Shown: positions 10,883 through 22,839, numbered from the stretch's first letter. The stretch is DNA of 64,000 nucleotides from Hyperoodon ampullatus (GCA_949752795.1 OX457058.1:158785353-158849352), one strand, 5' to 3'. The notes: generated from the sequence alone by a model not told the origin. Translations and numbers: made by a program.

Positions 10883-13653
10883 TCACTCTGAAAGACAGAC
10901 TCTAGGTCCATCCACCTCACTACAAATAACAATTTCATTTCTTTTTATGGCTGAGTAATATTCCATTTTATATATGTACCACATCTTCTTTATGCATTCA
11001 TCTGTCGATGGACACTTACATTGCTTCCATGTCTTGGCTATTGTAAATAGAGCTGCAATGAACATTGTGGTGCATGACACTTTTTGAATTATGGTTTTCT
11101 CGGGGTATATTGCCCAGTAGTGGGATTGCTGGGTCGTATGGTAGTTCTATTTGTAGTTTTTTAAGGAACGTCCATAGTGTTCTCTGTAGTGGCTGTATCA
11201 ATTTACATTCCCACCAACAGTGCAAGAGGGTTCCCTTTCTCCACACCCTCTCCAGCATTTATTGTTTGTAGATTTTTTGATGATGGCCATTCTGACCAGT
11301 GTGAGATGATATCTCATTGTAGTTTTGATTTGCATTTCTCTAATGATTAATGATGTTGAGCATTCTTTCATGTGTTTGTTGGCAATCTGTATATCTTCTT
11401 TGGAGAAATGTCTATTTAGGTCTTCTGCCCATTTTTGGATTGGGTTGTTTGTTTTTTAATATTGAGCTGCATGAACTGCCTGTAAATTTTGGAGATTAAT
11501 CCTTTGTCAGTTGCTTCATTTGCAAATATTTTCTCCCGTTCTCAGGGTTGTCTTTTCGTCTTGTTTATGGCTTCCTTTGCTGTGCAAAAGCTTTTAAATT
11601 TCATTAGGTCCCATTTGTTTATTTTTGTTTTTATTTCCATTTCTCTAGGAGGTGAGTCAAAAAGGATCTTGCTGTGATTTATGTCATAGAGTGTTCTGCC
11701 TGTGTTTTCCTCTAGGAGTTTTATGGTATCTGGCCTTACATTTAGGTCTTTAATCCATTTTGAGTTTATTTTTGTGGGTGGTGTTAGGGAGTGTTCTAAT
11801 TTCATTCTTTTGCATGTAGCTGTCCAGTTTTCCCAGCACCACTTATTGAAGAGGCTGTCTTTTCTCCACTGTATATCCTTGCCTCCTTTGTCATAGATTA
11901 GTTGACCATATGTGCATGGGTTTATCTCTGGGCTTTCTATCCTGTTCCATTGATCTATATTTCTGTTTCTGTGACAGTAACATACTGTCTTGATCACTGT
12001 GGCTTTGTAGTATTGTCTGAAGTCAGGGAGCCTGATTCCTCCAGCTCCTTTTTTCATTCTCAAGATTGCTTTGGGTATTCGGGGTCTTTTGTGTTTCCAT
12101 ACAAATTGTGAAAACTTTTGTTCTAGTTCTGTGAAAAATGTCATTGGTAGTTTGATAGGGATTGCATTGAATCTGTAGATTGCTTTGGGTAGTAGAGTCA
12201 TTTTCACAATGTTGGTTCTTCCAATACAAGAACATGGTATATCTCTCCATCTGTTTGTATCATCTTGAATTTCTTTCATCACTGTCTTATAATTATCTGC
12301 ATACAGGTCTTTTGTCTCCTTAGGTAGATTTATTCCTAGATATTTTATTCTTTATGTTGCAATGGTAAATGGGAGTGTTTTCTTAATTTCACTTTCAGAG
12401 TTTTCATCATTAGTGTATAAGAATGCAAGAGATTTCTGTTCATTAATTTTATATCCCTCTACTTTACCAAATTCATTGATTAGCTCTAGTAGTTTTCTGG
12501 TAGCATCTTTAGGATTCTCTATGTATAGTATCATGTTATCTGCAAACAGCGACAGCTTTACTTCTTGTTTTCCAATTTGGATTCCTTTTATTTCTTTTTC
12601 TTCTCTGATTGCTGTGGCTAAAACTTCCAAAACTATGTTGAATAAGAGTGGTGAGAGTGGGCAGCCTTGTCTTGTTCCTGATCTTAGTGGAAATGGTTTC
12701 AGTTTTTCACCATTGAGGACAATGTTGGCTGTGGGTTTGTCATATATGGCCTTTATGATGTTGAGGAAAGTTCCCTTTATACCTACATTCTGGATGGTTT
12801 TTATCATAAATGGATGTTGAATTTTGTTGAAAGCTTTCTCTGCATTTATTGAGATGATCACATGGTTTTTCTCCTTCAGTTTGTTAATATGGTGCATCAC
12901 ATTGATAGATTTGCATATATTGAAGAATCCTTGCATTCCTGGGATAAACCCCACTAGATCATAGTGTATGATCCTTTTAATGTGCTGTTGGATTCTGTTT
13001 GCTAGTATTTTGTTGAGGATTTTTGCATCTATGTTCATCAGTGATATTGGCCTGTAGTTTTCTTTCTTTGTGACATCTTTGTCTGGTTTTGGTATCAGGG
13101 TGATGGTGTCCTTGTAGAACGAGTTTGGGTGTGTTCCTTCCTCTACTACATTTTGGAAGAGTTTGAGAAGGATAGGTGTTAGCTATTCTCTAAATGTTTG
13201 ATAGAATTTGTGATTCTATGATTGTGATTCTATGATTGTGTTACTGTCGATTTCCCCTTTTATGGCTGTTAGTATTTGCCTTATGTATTGAGGTGCTTCT
13301 ATGTTGGGTGCATAAATATTTACAATTGTTGTATATTCTTCTTGGATTGATCCCTTGATCATTATGTAGTGTCCTTCTTTGTCTCTTGTGATAATCTTTG
13401 TTTTAAAGTATATTTTGTCTGATATGAGAATTGCTACTCCAGCCTTCTTTTGATTTCCATTTGTATGGAATATCTTTTTCCATCCCCTCACTTTCAGTCT
13501 GTATGTGTCCCTAAGTCTGAAGTGGGTCTCTTGTAGACAGCATATATATGGGTCTTGTTTTTGTATCCATTCAGCCAGTCTATGTCTTTTGGGTGGAGCA
13601 TTTAATCCATTTACATTTAAAGTAATTATCGATATGTATGTTCCTATTCCCAT
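10883..13653 (-). pseudogene. L1-A ORF2 (endonuclease/reverse transcriptase), broken
   Basis: ORF2p normally supplies the endonuclease and reverse transcriptase for target-primed retrotransposition. The start codon is at 13,653, and about 140 codons of the endonuclease N-terminus are readable to 13,216, including the 'NVNGLNAP' and 'CCLQETH' blocks. About 340 codons, covering the rest of the endonuclease and the start of the reverse transcriptase, are deleted. RT sequence resumes at about 13,200 and is open from 13,038 to 12,352. Its catalytic F-A-D-D motif reads F-A-D-N, which by family knowledge should abolish catalysis. Further frames continue at 12,282-11,542 and 11,258-10,883 with stops and shifts between. 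It is dead. Confidence 0.9.
13210..13237. repeat. 14-bp tandem duplication at the ORF2 deletion junction
   Basis: GTGATTCTATGATT occurs twice in direct succession (13,210-13,223 and 13,224-13,237), exactly where sequence matching L1-C position 53,970 jumps to sequence matching 54,987. The repeat marks the scar of the internal deletion. Confidence 0.85.
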
Positions 13654-13711
13654 TTTCTTAATTGTTTTGGGTTTATTACTGTAGGTCTTTTCCTTCTCTT
13701 GTGTTTCCTGC

Positions 13712-14592
13712 CTAGAGAAGTTCCTTTAGCATTTGTTGTAAAGCTGGTTTGGTGGTTCTGAACTCTCTTAGCTTTTGCTTGTATGTAAAGGTTTTAATTT
13801 CTCTGTCAAATATGAATGAGATCCTTGCTGGGTAGAGTAATCTTGGTTGTAGGTTTTTCTCCTTCATCACTTTAAATATGTCCTCCCACTCCCTTCTGGC
13901 TTGCAGAGTTTCTGCTGAAAGATCTGCTGTTAACCTTACGGGGATTCCCTTATGTGTTATTTGTTGTTTTTCCCTTGCTGCTTTTAATATTTTTTCTTTG
14001 TATTTAATTTTTGATAGTTTGATTAATATGTGTCTTGGTGTGTTTCTCCTTGGATTTATCCTGTATTGGACTCTCTCTGCTTCCTGGACTTGATTGACTA
14101 TTTCCCTTCCCATATTAGGGAAATTTTGAAGTATAATCTCTTCAAATATTTTCTCAGTCCCTTTCTTTTTCTCTTCTTCTTCTGGGTCCCCTATAATTCG
14201 AATGGTGGTGCATTTAATGTTGCTCCAGAGGTTTCCATGACTGTTCTCAAATCTTTTCATTCTCTTTTCTTTTTTCTGCTCTGCAATAGTTATTTCCACA
14301 CTTTTATTCTTCCAGGGCACTTATGCATTCTTCTGCCTCAGTTATTCTGCTGTTGATTCTTTCCAGAGAATATTTAATTTCATTTAATATGTTGTTCATC
14401 ATTGTTTGTTTGCCCTTTTGTTCTTCTAGGTCCGTGTTAAACATTTCTCGCATTTTCTCTCTTCCATTTCCAAGATTTTGGATCATCTTTACTATCATTC
14501 CTCTTAATTAGTTTTCCGGTAGACTGCCTATTTCCTCTTCATTTTTTTTTACCTTGCTCTTTCATCTGCTGTGTATTTCTCTGTCTTCTCAT
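13712..14592 (-). pseudogene. L1-A ORF1 (RNA-binding protein), broken
   Basis: ORF1p is the trimeric RNA-binding chaperone of the L1 particle. The start codon (cat on the plus strand at 14,590-14,592) opens the same N-terminus as L1-C ORF1. An early in-frame stop near 14,512 and a frame change near 14,310 split it. The 202-codon frame at 13,712-14,320 holds the RNA-recognition-like and C-terminal domains, with the E-E-E-E-K-K-K-G block and the C-terminal 'QQMLKELL'. Net length is about 34 bp shorter than L1-C ORF1. Confidence 0.85.
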
Positions 14593-15237
14593 TTTGCTTA
14601 ACTTACTGTGTTTGGGTTCTCTGTTTCGCAGGCTGTAGGTTCATAGTTCCTGTTGTTTTTGGTGTCTGCCCCCAGTGGGTAAGGTTGGTTCAGTGGGTTG
14701 TGTAGGCTTCCTGGTGGAGGGTACTGATGCCTGTGTTGTGGTGGATGATGCTGGATCTTGTCTTTCTGGTGGGCAGGTCCACGTCCAGTGGTGTGTTTTG
14801 GGGTGTCTGTGAACTTATTATGATTTTAGGCAGCCTCTATACTAATTCTTGGGTTTGTGTTCATGTGGCTGTAGCTTGCTGGTCCAGCACTGTAGCTTGC
14901 TGGTCGTTGAGTGGAGCTGGGTCTTAGCATTGAGATGGAGATCTCTGGGAGAGCTTTCACCATTTGATGTTTCGTGGGGGCGGGAGGTCTCTGGTGATCC
15001 AATGTCCTGAACTCGGCTCTCCCACCTCAGAGGCTCAGGCCTGACACCCGGCTGGAGCACCAAGACCCCAGGTACATGGGGAGTTTCTTTTCTTTTGGGA
15101 AGTCTGAGGTCTTCTGCCAGTGTTCAGTAGGTATTCTATAGGAGTTGTTCCACCTGTAGATGTATTTTTGATGTATTTGTGGGGAGGAAGGTGATCTCCA
15201 TGTCTTACTCCTCTGTCATCTTGAAGGTCCCCCCACT
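14593..15237 (-). promoter_or_regulatory. L1-A 5' UTR (internal promoter region)
   Basis: Matches the 5' UTR of the L1s at 56,376-57,785 and 58,830-60,800, but lacks their most GC-rich middle block (compare 56,830-57,670). At the extreme 5' end the YY1-like AAGATGGC element of the host copy reads AAGATGAC on the minus strand, one change in the core. Confidence 0.7.
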
Positions 15238-16849
15238 AATCCTCTTTCTATGATCAATCATCTTCTTTCTATGATCAAACACCTTAGCTGTTGTTTTTCT
15301 AAAGAGAGATAGACTATAGTTAGGTTGAAGCTGGGAAGAAAAATGGCTGGAATTCATTTTCAGACCACCTGCTGTATCTGAAAGCTTTCATCTCAACCTG
15401 TGTCAAATCTTTCTACTTTCTTATAATTATATTAGAATATTGATTATGTATTCTTTTCAGCATTTATGACATTTGTCTTATATTTTATCCCACATTTATA
15501 GCAATTATTTAGATTTAATTTCGTACATTAATAGTTTCAATGCCAGTCATCAGCAACTTTACCTCCTGCTTTTTAAAATGACAGTTAAAAAATCCTTGAA
15601 ATCTTTATTTTGGTAAATCTCTTAAATTGGTAAATCTTTTGAAATACAAGTGTGATCATAGGTCTTAATCTTTGTTAGGCACTGCAAATTTTAAAACATC
15701 TTTACTCCTTTCCTACCTTCCCTTATTCCTTACTTTTCATACAAGAATTATAACTTTTTGTGGTTTTAATTCTTGGGTCACAATCTATTGTCAACAAAAC
15801 GTTGTAGATGTTGTCCTCTTGTACTTTGACCTGGGGCAGATCTAGGTTTTGTGGAGTCTGAGGCATACACAATTTGAGGGAAACTCTTTCAGAGAAAGAA
15901 TACAAAATGAATAACATAAAGCTAGTTATGAAAGTTAAGATTTATTTAGAAAGGCACCATGCAAATGGGGTCTTGAAGCTTAAACTTTATTAACTTCATG
16001 GCCACCTGCCTCTGTTTATGGCATTTTATCTTGTGAAGGAGAGGTCTGAGGCCAATTTGATTTTGGTTTCTTGATGGTCAACATTTCACTCCTGTGCTGA
16101 ATGCTGTTGGATTTTTTTTTCTTTATGCTTGAAAATTAGGAGTTTCATGGAATATATTTAGATTTTGGTCTCCTTTCATCAGTGTTATCTGATATCTGGT
16201 GAATTTGCAGATTCAGATCTTTCATCTCAGGAAAGTTTTGTCCCATGATATTTTTTATTTTTTATTTTCTTTCAGTAAAATTCTTTTCTCCAGTGAATTC
16301 TTAGTTGCATCTTTGTTCTCTGCCCAAAGCTATATCATCACCTTTCTTGTCCTTTTTACTTCTTTGTCCTTTTCTCTTTGCATTTGGGCAAGCAAATTTG
16401 TCTTCTATTTTGCTGATTTTCTGTAGTGTCAGCTTACTATTTCTAATAGATTTCAAATTCTACTATAATTTTCATTTTGTCAATATTCTATTTTATCTCA
16501 TCTGGCTCTCATTTTTATTACTTCCTGCCTCTCATTCAGCTCCATTTTCTTCTCTGTTGAGGATATTAATGTTTCATCTTTTGTTTCATAGAGTATACAT
16601 ATTTTATACTATTTTATTACAGGCATAAAATAAGGCTAAGTTTTATTTACGCTTCCTGTGATAAATATTTTTCAAACACATATTTTGCCTCTGCCTTTTG
16701 AGTGCATATTCCCTTTTCTTCGTGTTATAGAATGTTTCTATTTTATATATATTTTTTAATTTTGTTCATATTCATAGAATGAATATGTTATATTCAGGTC
16801 TGGCATTTTCTTTTAAAAAGTACTCTTTATTATCCATTAGAATGTTGTG
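15238..16849. other. Background with possible old L1 fragment
   Basis: Directly after the right TSD of L1-A, 'ttctttctatgatcaa' occurs twice within 45 bp, a small local duplication. About 16,200-16,620 is T-rich, with phrases such as 'cttctattttgctgatttt' that recall an old L1M ORF1 region in reverse. The 107-codon frame at 16,305-16,628 is biased in composition and not credible as a gene. Confidence 0.35.
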
Positions 16850-16930
16850 AGGGATTTCCCTGCTGGTCCAGTGGTTAACACTCTGCACTCCCAATGCAGG
16901 GGGCCTGGGTTTGATCCCTGGTCAGGGAAG
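16850..16930 (+). mobile_element. CHR-family SINE head (tRNA-derived part only)
   Basis: About 80 bp of the tRNA-related head: 'tttccctgctggtccagtgg', 'ccaatgcagggggcctggg', and a B-box-like 'ggtttgatccctgg'. The SINE body is missing and no poly-A follows, so it is a 3'-truncated or old member of the tRNA-Glu-derived family. Confidence 0.7.
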
Positions 16931-18246
16931 TAGATCACACAAGTGTCATCAGTACCTCTGTTGGCAGTAAACTGGGTAAAGCCCACCTCACAGCAACCCT
17001 AAATGGTGGTGAGCTATAGTGATGTAGATTTGGAATTAGGTATAAGTTCAGATTTACAGATGTTTACTTTTAAGTCAGTAAAGAAAGCTTAGGAACCCCC
17101 TGGTACCTTCAGACTGTAGTAATAGAATTAGAATGACTATTTAGCACTGGTTATGGTACCTGACCCAGAATATAGCGCTCTCTTCTGACTTCGCATGGTT
17201 AGTTTCAGGTAACTTTTATACACTGTAATGGCCAATTTCTCTCCTTCTATTGAGCAGCCTCTAAAATTCTATGGTTCTCTCTCTGGGACTGTGACCTCTG
17301 CTTGTACACATCTGTTTGGGTGGTTGAGAACCTGAATCATGACAAGCGTTTCAGTTTCTGCAGTGTGCTTCTGTTGTGAAATTGTGCTTAAGAAAAACAT
17401 CTGCAAATCTGTGATAGTATATGTGAAGAAAGAGGTATGATGAAAAAGTCTAAAGGAATTTATCAGGTATGTTTAGAGATATCCCAAGAAAAATGAAGAA
17501 AACAGGCAGGACATTTTTCTCTACTTATTCACTGATGAATATAGGAAGTTAATTGAGATTATGACCCATTCTGTTCTTTTTTTTTTTTTTTTTTTTGCCA
17601 TTGCAGTGGATTTTGAGAACATGAGGTTCCAAAGGAAATCTTGCGTCCTAATTTCATCTCTATTACCCTACAGAAAATTGTACACCTCTTTAATATTAAT
17701 TTCTATGCTGATAAAATGGGAATAATAATATATACTGGATATTAAAATAATTAAGAGGATCCTGTGTCTGGCATATAAAGTTCACTTAAGAGTACCAGCT
17801 ATTACTTTTATTTCTCTTTTATTGCTATGTTTACTGTTACATTAATAAATTATGGTTAGAATTCTTGTCTGCAAACAGTGAAAACCAAAATTCACATGGT
17901 TTAAGCAAAAAAAGGAAAATTTATTAGACTATAAATATATATATATACACACACACACATATATAAAAAACTAAAAAGTTGAGGAGTAGATCAGACTTCA
18001 GGAATAGCTGATTCAGGATTTATAAAATGTGACAAGATGTCTCCCCCCCCGTCTTTTTTTGAGATATAATTACTTCATTCTCAGTCTCCACATGGTGGGA
18101 GGATTGTGTAGATCAGAATATACCACTGCTAAATATGCCACTGGCATAAGGATTATTCTGAGCTAAAGGCAATTGAGAAAAAGCAGACACAGGATGAACT
18201 CTCTGCTTGCCCCCCATCTGCCTGAAAATTTATCATAAATTCTCTT
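16931..18246. other. Unassigned background with simple repeats
   Basis: Poly-T lies at 17,577-17,596 and a (TA)n/(CA)n run at 17,932-17,966. The stretch 17,640-17,815 carries weak MIR-like blocks ('ctgataaaatgggaataataat', 'gtgtctggcatataaag'). The rest is unassigned. Confidence 0.4.
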
Positions 18247-18900
18247 TATGAAGGTGTCCCCACCATCCCCTGCCCGCTTTTCATATCAGGAAAAGGATGA
18301 TGACCTTATCACTGGAGATGAGGTTGTTGCTGAATCAGGTCTGGCTGCTAGGCACTGCTCAAAAATCAATATTCAAGAGAGACGAATGTTGGTAGAAAGG
18401 AAAGGTGTTTTAATCAGAATGCCAGCAATCTGGGGAGATGGTGGACTCAGTGTCCCTCAGAACCACCTCTGGAGATTCTGCTTGGCCATGAAGGTTTTAA
18501 AGGGAAGAAGTGAAGTAATCTCAGTTAAAATAGGGGGTCAGAGTCGTCACCATTCCTCACTGTGTACAGGCTCTTGGACTTCTTGTGATCTTCCTCTAGA
18601 TGTTATCTTGTTCACACAGTTTGGTCACACAGTTTGTTCTCGAGATTACTGAAGGGGAAGCTAGGAAAGAGATCTGGTCATCTGTTAATTACTTATTCTT
18701 CATTTCTACTTCTCTTTTTTTCCTCAATAAACTTTTAATCTAGAAATGTTTAGATTTACAGAATTATTACAAGGATAGCACATAGAATTCCATGAACCTG
18801 TGCCTATTATGAACATCTTATGTTAGTGTGATATATCTTTCACAAATGGCGAACCCATATTGATACGTTATTATTAGCTAAAGTCCACACTTCAGAATCC
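18247..18900. other. Unassigned sequence with accidental-looking 134-codon frame
   Basis: An open plus-strand frame (18,248-18,652) has no domain, signal peptide or family resemblance that I recognise. The region's wording, with a long AG-rich body and 'ggtcagagtcgtcacc', feels like an LTR-type repeat, but I cannot name it. I do not call a gene. Confidence 0.3.
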
Positions 18901-18904
18901 CTTA

Positions 18905-18995
18905 TTTTTATTTATTTCTTAAAATTAATTTTTTTGGGATTATGGTTGATTTACAGTGTTGTGTTACTTTCTGCTGTACAGCAAAGTGAATCATT
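18905..18995 (-). mobile_element. L1 3'-end stub
   Basis: Short reverse L1 3' UTR: 'ttatggttgatttacag', 'gttgtgttactttctgctgtacagcaaagtgaatca'. No clear TSD. Confidence 0.65.
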
Positions 18996-19124
18996 TCTCC
19001 TTCTTTGATCTATGGAAAGAACCAAAAAGTTAGGCAAGGTACTGTGTGATTAAAAGATTTGAAACATGTACTCGGGCTGGAGAGAAGTAGAGCATGCTGG
19101 TGCCTGGTTTAAAAGTTCGTTACA

Positions 19125-19328
19125 GGGCTTCCCTGGTGGCACGGTGGGTGGGAGTCCTCCTGCTGATGTGGGGGACGCGGGTTCGTGCCCCGGTCCGGGA
19201 AGATCCCACATGCCGCAGAGCGTCTGGGCCCGTGAGCCATGGCCGCTGAGCCTGCGCGTCCGGAGCCTGTGCTCCGCAACGGGAGAGGCCACAACAGTGC
19301 AAGACCCATGTACTGCAAAAAAAAAAAA
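19125..19328 (+). mobile_element. Short-class CHR SINE with TSD
   Basis: Complete copy of about 204 bp with poly-A. The head has a B-box-like 'gggttcgtgccccggt'. The body runs through 'atggccgctgagcctgcg' to the poly-A. A 14-bp TSD with one mismatch is present: AAAAGTTCGTTACA (19,111-19,124) and AAAAGTTAGTTACA (19,329-19,342). Frames read across it are artefacts. Confidence 0.95.
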
Positions 19329-19342
19329 AAAAGTTAGTTACA

Positions 19343-19894
19343 ATATAGCTTTGCTAAAGTGACAAGAAAAGGGGCTTCTTGCTGAGGGCAGTTTCCTGAA
19401 AAGTGCTGATTACAGATCCCCATTTGTCAGAACATCTTTCCCTTTCTATGGGATTATGGGTGAAGGTTGGTCTTCTGTAACTTCTTCATGCTGACATAAG
19501 GCACCATATTCTCAGAGTGGAAGATGTTGACATGGGTCTGTAGCATCTCTTTGCTGACCGTTGTAGTTGCCCATTTACATATATGGGCAGAACAAGCTAA
19601 AATTATTTTGATGCTCACAAAGATATAGATTATTATGAGCAATAGTGTTAATCCCATCCTCTTAAGGCCAGTTCTTAGAATTGTGCTAGCAATAGATTCA
19701 GTGCTGCTTAAGATGGAGCAGTTTATGTCATGGCTTCAGTCTGGTCATCATGCAGTTAGCTTTTTCCCTCTGGTGGCAATTATGGTATCTGTAAAACAAC
19801 TCAGAAGTGTGCATCAGGCACTGAGTTTGTGACTCTATTGTCCTAATCATTAGCTGTTTGAGCCTGCTCTTTTGTGACTCAGGGAGGTCTGGGA
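19343..19894. other. Unassigned background sequence
   Basis: No recognisable repeat, RNA or coding frame beyond short accidental ones. Confidence 0.45.
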
Positions 19895-19909
19895 GACTGC
19901 AGCTTTTCT

Positions 19910-20263
19910 TTCTTTCTTTCTTTCTTTCTTTATTTATTTTTGGCCGTGTTGGGTCTTTGTTGCTGCACGCGGGCTTTCTCTAGTTGCGGCGAGTGGGTGC
20001 TACTCTTCACTGCAGTGTGCAGGTTTCTCATTGCAGTGGCTTCTCTTGTTGCGGAGCACGGGCGCTAGGTGCATGGGCTTCAGTAGTTCTGGCACGCAGG
20101 CTCAGTAGTTGTGGCTCACGGGCTCTAGAGCATAGGCTTGGTAGTTGTGGCGCACAGGCTTAGTTGCTCCACGGCATGTGGGATCATCCTGGATCAGGGC
20201 TTGAACCCGTGTCCCTTGCATTGCCAGGCAGATTCTCAGGCACTGCGCCAGCAGGGAAGTCAT
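19910..20263 (-). mobile_element. Long-class CHR SINE with (CTTT)n tail and TSD
   Basis: About 330-bp body in reverse, with 'ggccgtgttgggtctttgttgctgc', repeated 'cagtagttgtggc' units and the tRNA-like head at 20,165-20,262. The tail on the left is a (CTTT)n tract. The TSD matches at 13 of 15 bases: GACTGCAGCTTTTCT (19,895-19,909) and GACTTCAGTTTTTCT (20,264-20,278). Confidence 0.93.
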
Positions 20264-20399
20264 GACTTCAGTTTTTCTATAAACAAAAGGCAGGAGATGT
20301 GGAGAGGCCTTTAGGGCTTTTGTACTTGGGTGGGGGGTGAAGGGTTCTGCTGAATTCCAAGATGGCACTGAGAAACAGCCTACACAAGCAAACCTTACT

Positions 20400-20715
20400 A
20401 CTAGCCTTTATCTATTATTAGTTTCCCCATATATTTGCCTTCCAACAATTTGCTGCCCCTAGAAGCTCAAAGACCCTTTCCTTTGTCCTGTCACCTCTCT
20501 TTAAAAGTATCCTCTTTTGTCCAAATGGCGTAAAAGCCTCCAAGCTTAGCTCTTTCTTTGGGGGTTTTCTCTTCTTTCCATGAAGTCCTGTTGTGCCACA
20601 TAAAACCTTTAACATCTAATATATGTGTGAGCCTTTTCTCCTGTTAATCTGTCTGTTGTCAGTTTATTTCCCAGACCCACCTGGAGAACCTAAGAGGGTA
20701 CAGGAGAACTTTCCT
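20400..20715 (+). mobile_element. Possible LTR remnant
   Basis: The sequence has the look of a retroviral-type LTR second half. A TATA-like stretch ('ggcgtaaaagcctccaagc') precedes an ATAAAA signal near 20,601. The end reads 'cagacccacctggagaacctaagagggtac', which I remember from artiodactyl LTR 3' ends. No internal region adjoins. The family is not assigned; it is non-coding. Confidence 0.4.
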
Positions 20716-21868
20716 CCCCTGCAAGTTGTTTAAACAGCTCTAAGAGTCAGAGCAGGGAAAGATTGAGCATCATTGTCCCAACAGGCCTAGGAAGTTGTTG
20801 AGATTCTGATTGGCCAGCTTGTGCCACTCCTCCCCACCCCCCTAAGCAAACAATACTCTCATGCACTGGATTAGGCCTGGGATGGAGCCTTGCCTTGACC
20901 GTGTTGGCTAAGAGAGGGACAGAGCTATTGAGGAAAGGGAGAATGGATGCTGGGGAGGTAAGCAGCAGATGTCCAGTCAGTTAAGAAACAGTGTCAGTAG
21001 GAGAATTCTTCCCCGGTTGAACCTACTCGTTCATCTTTTACTGTGTGTTTGCAAACAGAGGATCGAGGAATAACTTAATAATGACCTCTGAACGTAAGCA
21101 ATATTAAAAATTAAAGATGAGGGCCTGTCGTTTTCTATGTTCACTTAGGACAGAACTGACCACAGTGGTGACAGGAGAGCAATGTGAAGTAATGAAGAGC
21201 TTAGGGAGAGAGTGGGGGACTTTTACTTGACTGGACTATTCCAGGCAGTGAAGTGGTAGAACACAGCCATCCCCAGAACACTGGCTGAAAAGATTAGATG
21301 AATTCTGACCAGATTTAATTGTGACCAGATTGTGGGAGTGAAAGTTTCAGTTTGAGTCAAGTTATCTGTTGTATTTCGTGTCCCATTTTTAATGCTTCCA
21401 TGTAGCCCTCTTGCTTTTTCTAAATTACATGCCTCATTGTATTTGAGTTCCTCCTGCTTTTGACAGCTCCATGCCTTCCAATTTTGCTTCTGCTGCTTTG
21501 ATTATTATTCCTGATTTGGTTGTGGATGAGACCTGTGGTTTTCTTCAATTAGCTCTGTCACTCTTACAAATGTGTGTGTCTTGCAAGTGTCCTAATTAAA
21601 GTCAGGGGAGCAGGGGGAGGGGGGTGGGAATTACAGGCAATTACAACAGTGCCATCCTCCTCTCTCACTGCTCTTTTCTCCTCATCATTGGAGCTCATTC
21701 TTATGTATCTCCATTTTGCAAGCACATTGAGCAACCTCTCTCTTTAAAATCCCATTAATTTTTTTCAGAACACGATATGCAGCTGTGTCAGTGTGTCATA
21801 CGTTAGCTCTCTGGAAACCCCATAGCTTTCCTTTAGTTTTATTAAGTAGAGTCTCCTCTCTGCCAGTT
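20716..21868. other. Unassigned background sequence
   Basis: No repeat family or coding frame recognised. A G-rich stretch lies at 21,602-21,630. Confidence 0.45.
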
Positions 21869-21881
21869 TCTACCATGTTTT

Positions 21882-22088
21882 TTTTTTTTTTTTTTTGCGG
21901 TACGCGGGCCTCTCACTGTTGTGGCCTCTCCCGTTGCAGAGCACAGGCTCCGGACGTGCAGGCCCAGCAGCCATGGCTCACGGGCCTAGCCGCTCCGCGG
22001 CATGTGGGATCCTCCCGGACCGGGGCACGAACCCGTGTCCCCTGCATCGGCAGGTGGACTCTCAACGACTGCGCCACCAGGGAAGCCC
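21882..22088 (-). mobile_element. Short-class CHR SINE with perfect TSD
   Basis: Poly-T, then the reverse short-class SINE (206 bp) ending in 'gccaccagggaagccc'. Perfect 13-bp TSD TCTACCATGTTTT at 21,869-21,881 and 22,089-22,101. Confidence 0.95.
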
Positions 22089-22214
22089 TCTACCATGTTT
22101 TGAATTCATCCTGAGACGGACGGCTACCTTCACCACCTCATGTGGTCTTGTTTCTCTCCTCAGGTGTATGACCTCATGAGTTCAGTCTCCTCTTGTGTGG
22201 GCTTACGTTCGGTT

Positions 22215-22330
22215 CACTCCAATTCAATGCTGTACATGTTTATAGAGCATCTGAGTCTACCTAATGTGCCAGGCAGTGTGCTAGGAGCTGGGACTACAAA
22301 ACGATTAAGTGCAATGAGGTCAAAACAAAC
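22215..22330 (-). mobile_element. L2 LINE 3'-end fragment
   Basis: Contains 'tagagcatctgag', 'atgtgccaggcagtgtgctaggagctgggactac', the usual reverse L2 3' end wording. Confidence 0.55.
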
Positions 22331-22339
22331 TGGGAGAGT

Positions 22340-22575
22340 AAGAAGTGGCCAGATTTCAGAGCCGGACAAGACATAGATTTAAATCCCTGCTTTGCTCCAT
22401 GCTATCTGTTTGCTTGGGCAAATCACTTAGCTGTTTTTTTTCATCTGTTAAAATTCTGCTAATAAGACTTACCTTGCAGGGTTGCTGTGAAGATTGGAGA
22501 TAATGTATGCAAAGTAGCTAGCTTAGTGGCTGGTGTACCTCGATAAATGGGAGGTATAATTATTATCATGAATAA
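22340..22575 (+). mobile_element. MIR SINE
   Basis: Blocks in MIR order: 'atttaaatccctgctttgctcc', 'cttgggcaaatcactta', 'catctgtt', 'cttaccttgcagggttgctgtgaagatt' and a 3' 'taattattatcatg'. Confidence 0.78.
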
Positions 22576-22839
22576 AATATAGTGTACTTAAGGAAGTTAC
22601 CATCTACTCAAAGAGAGAGAAGAGTACTTTTATGGTATATTGTTCTATGTATAATAATGGAAAGATATAGGTGGTAATGGAGTAGTCCCTAGGGCTTTCC
22701 ATGTTCTCTCTTCTGCCCACCTTTCTGTCTCCCACTACTTACTCACCCCTCCCTCCAACCTCCAGTATGCTTCAGCCACCCAACCTCTCCCCTTCTCAGT
22801 CTCTTTGCATTTGTCCCTTGTTTCCTCTTCCTGCAAAGC

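Larger units (their letters stand above)
10440..15237 (-). mobile_element. L1-A: full-ended L1 with internal deletion
   Basis: From left to right on the plus strand, so 3' to 5' of the element: poly-T and 3' UTR (10,440-10,880), ORF2 remnants (10,883-13,653), the ORF1-ORF2 spacer, ORF1 remnants (13,712-14,592) and 5' UTR to the true 5' end near 15,234. TSDs AATCCTCTTTCT at 10,428-10,439 and 15,238-15,249 are identical, so the copy inserted with an intact 5' end. It is only 4.8 kb because about 1 kb of ORF2 and part of the GC-rich 5' UTR found in the 47-60 kb copies are missing. Confidence 0.93.

Noticed and set aside
16850..16930. tRNA-like sequence with B box
   Set aside because: The wording is that of the SINE head, not a folded tRNA gene. 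No acceptor-stem pairing was evident.
18248..18652. 134-codon plus-strand frame
   Set aside because: No recognisable domain or family, and the surrounding wording suggests an old dispersed repeat. Not called as a gene.
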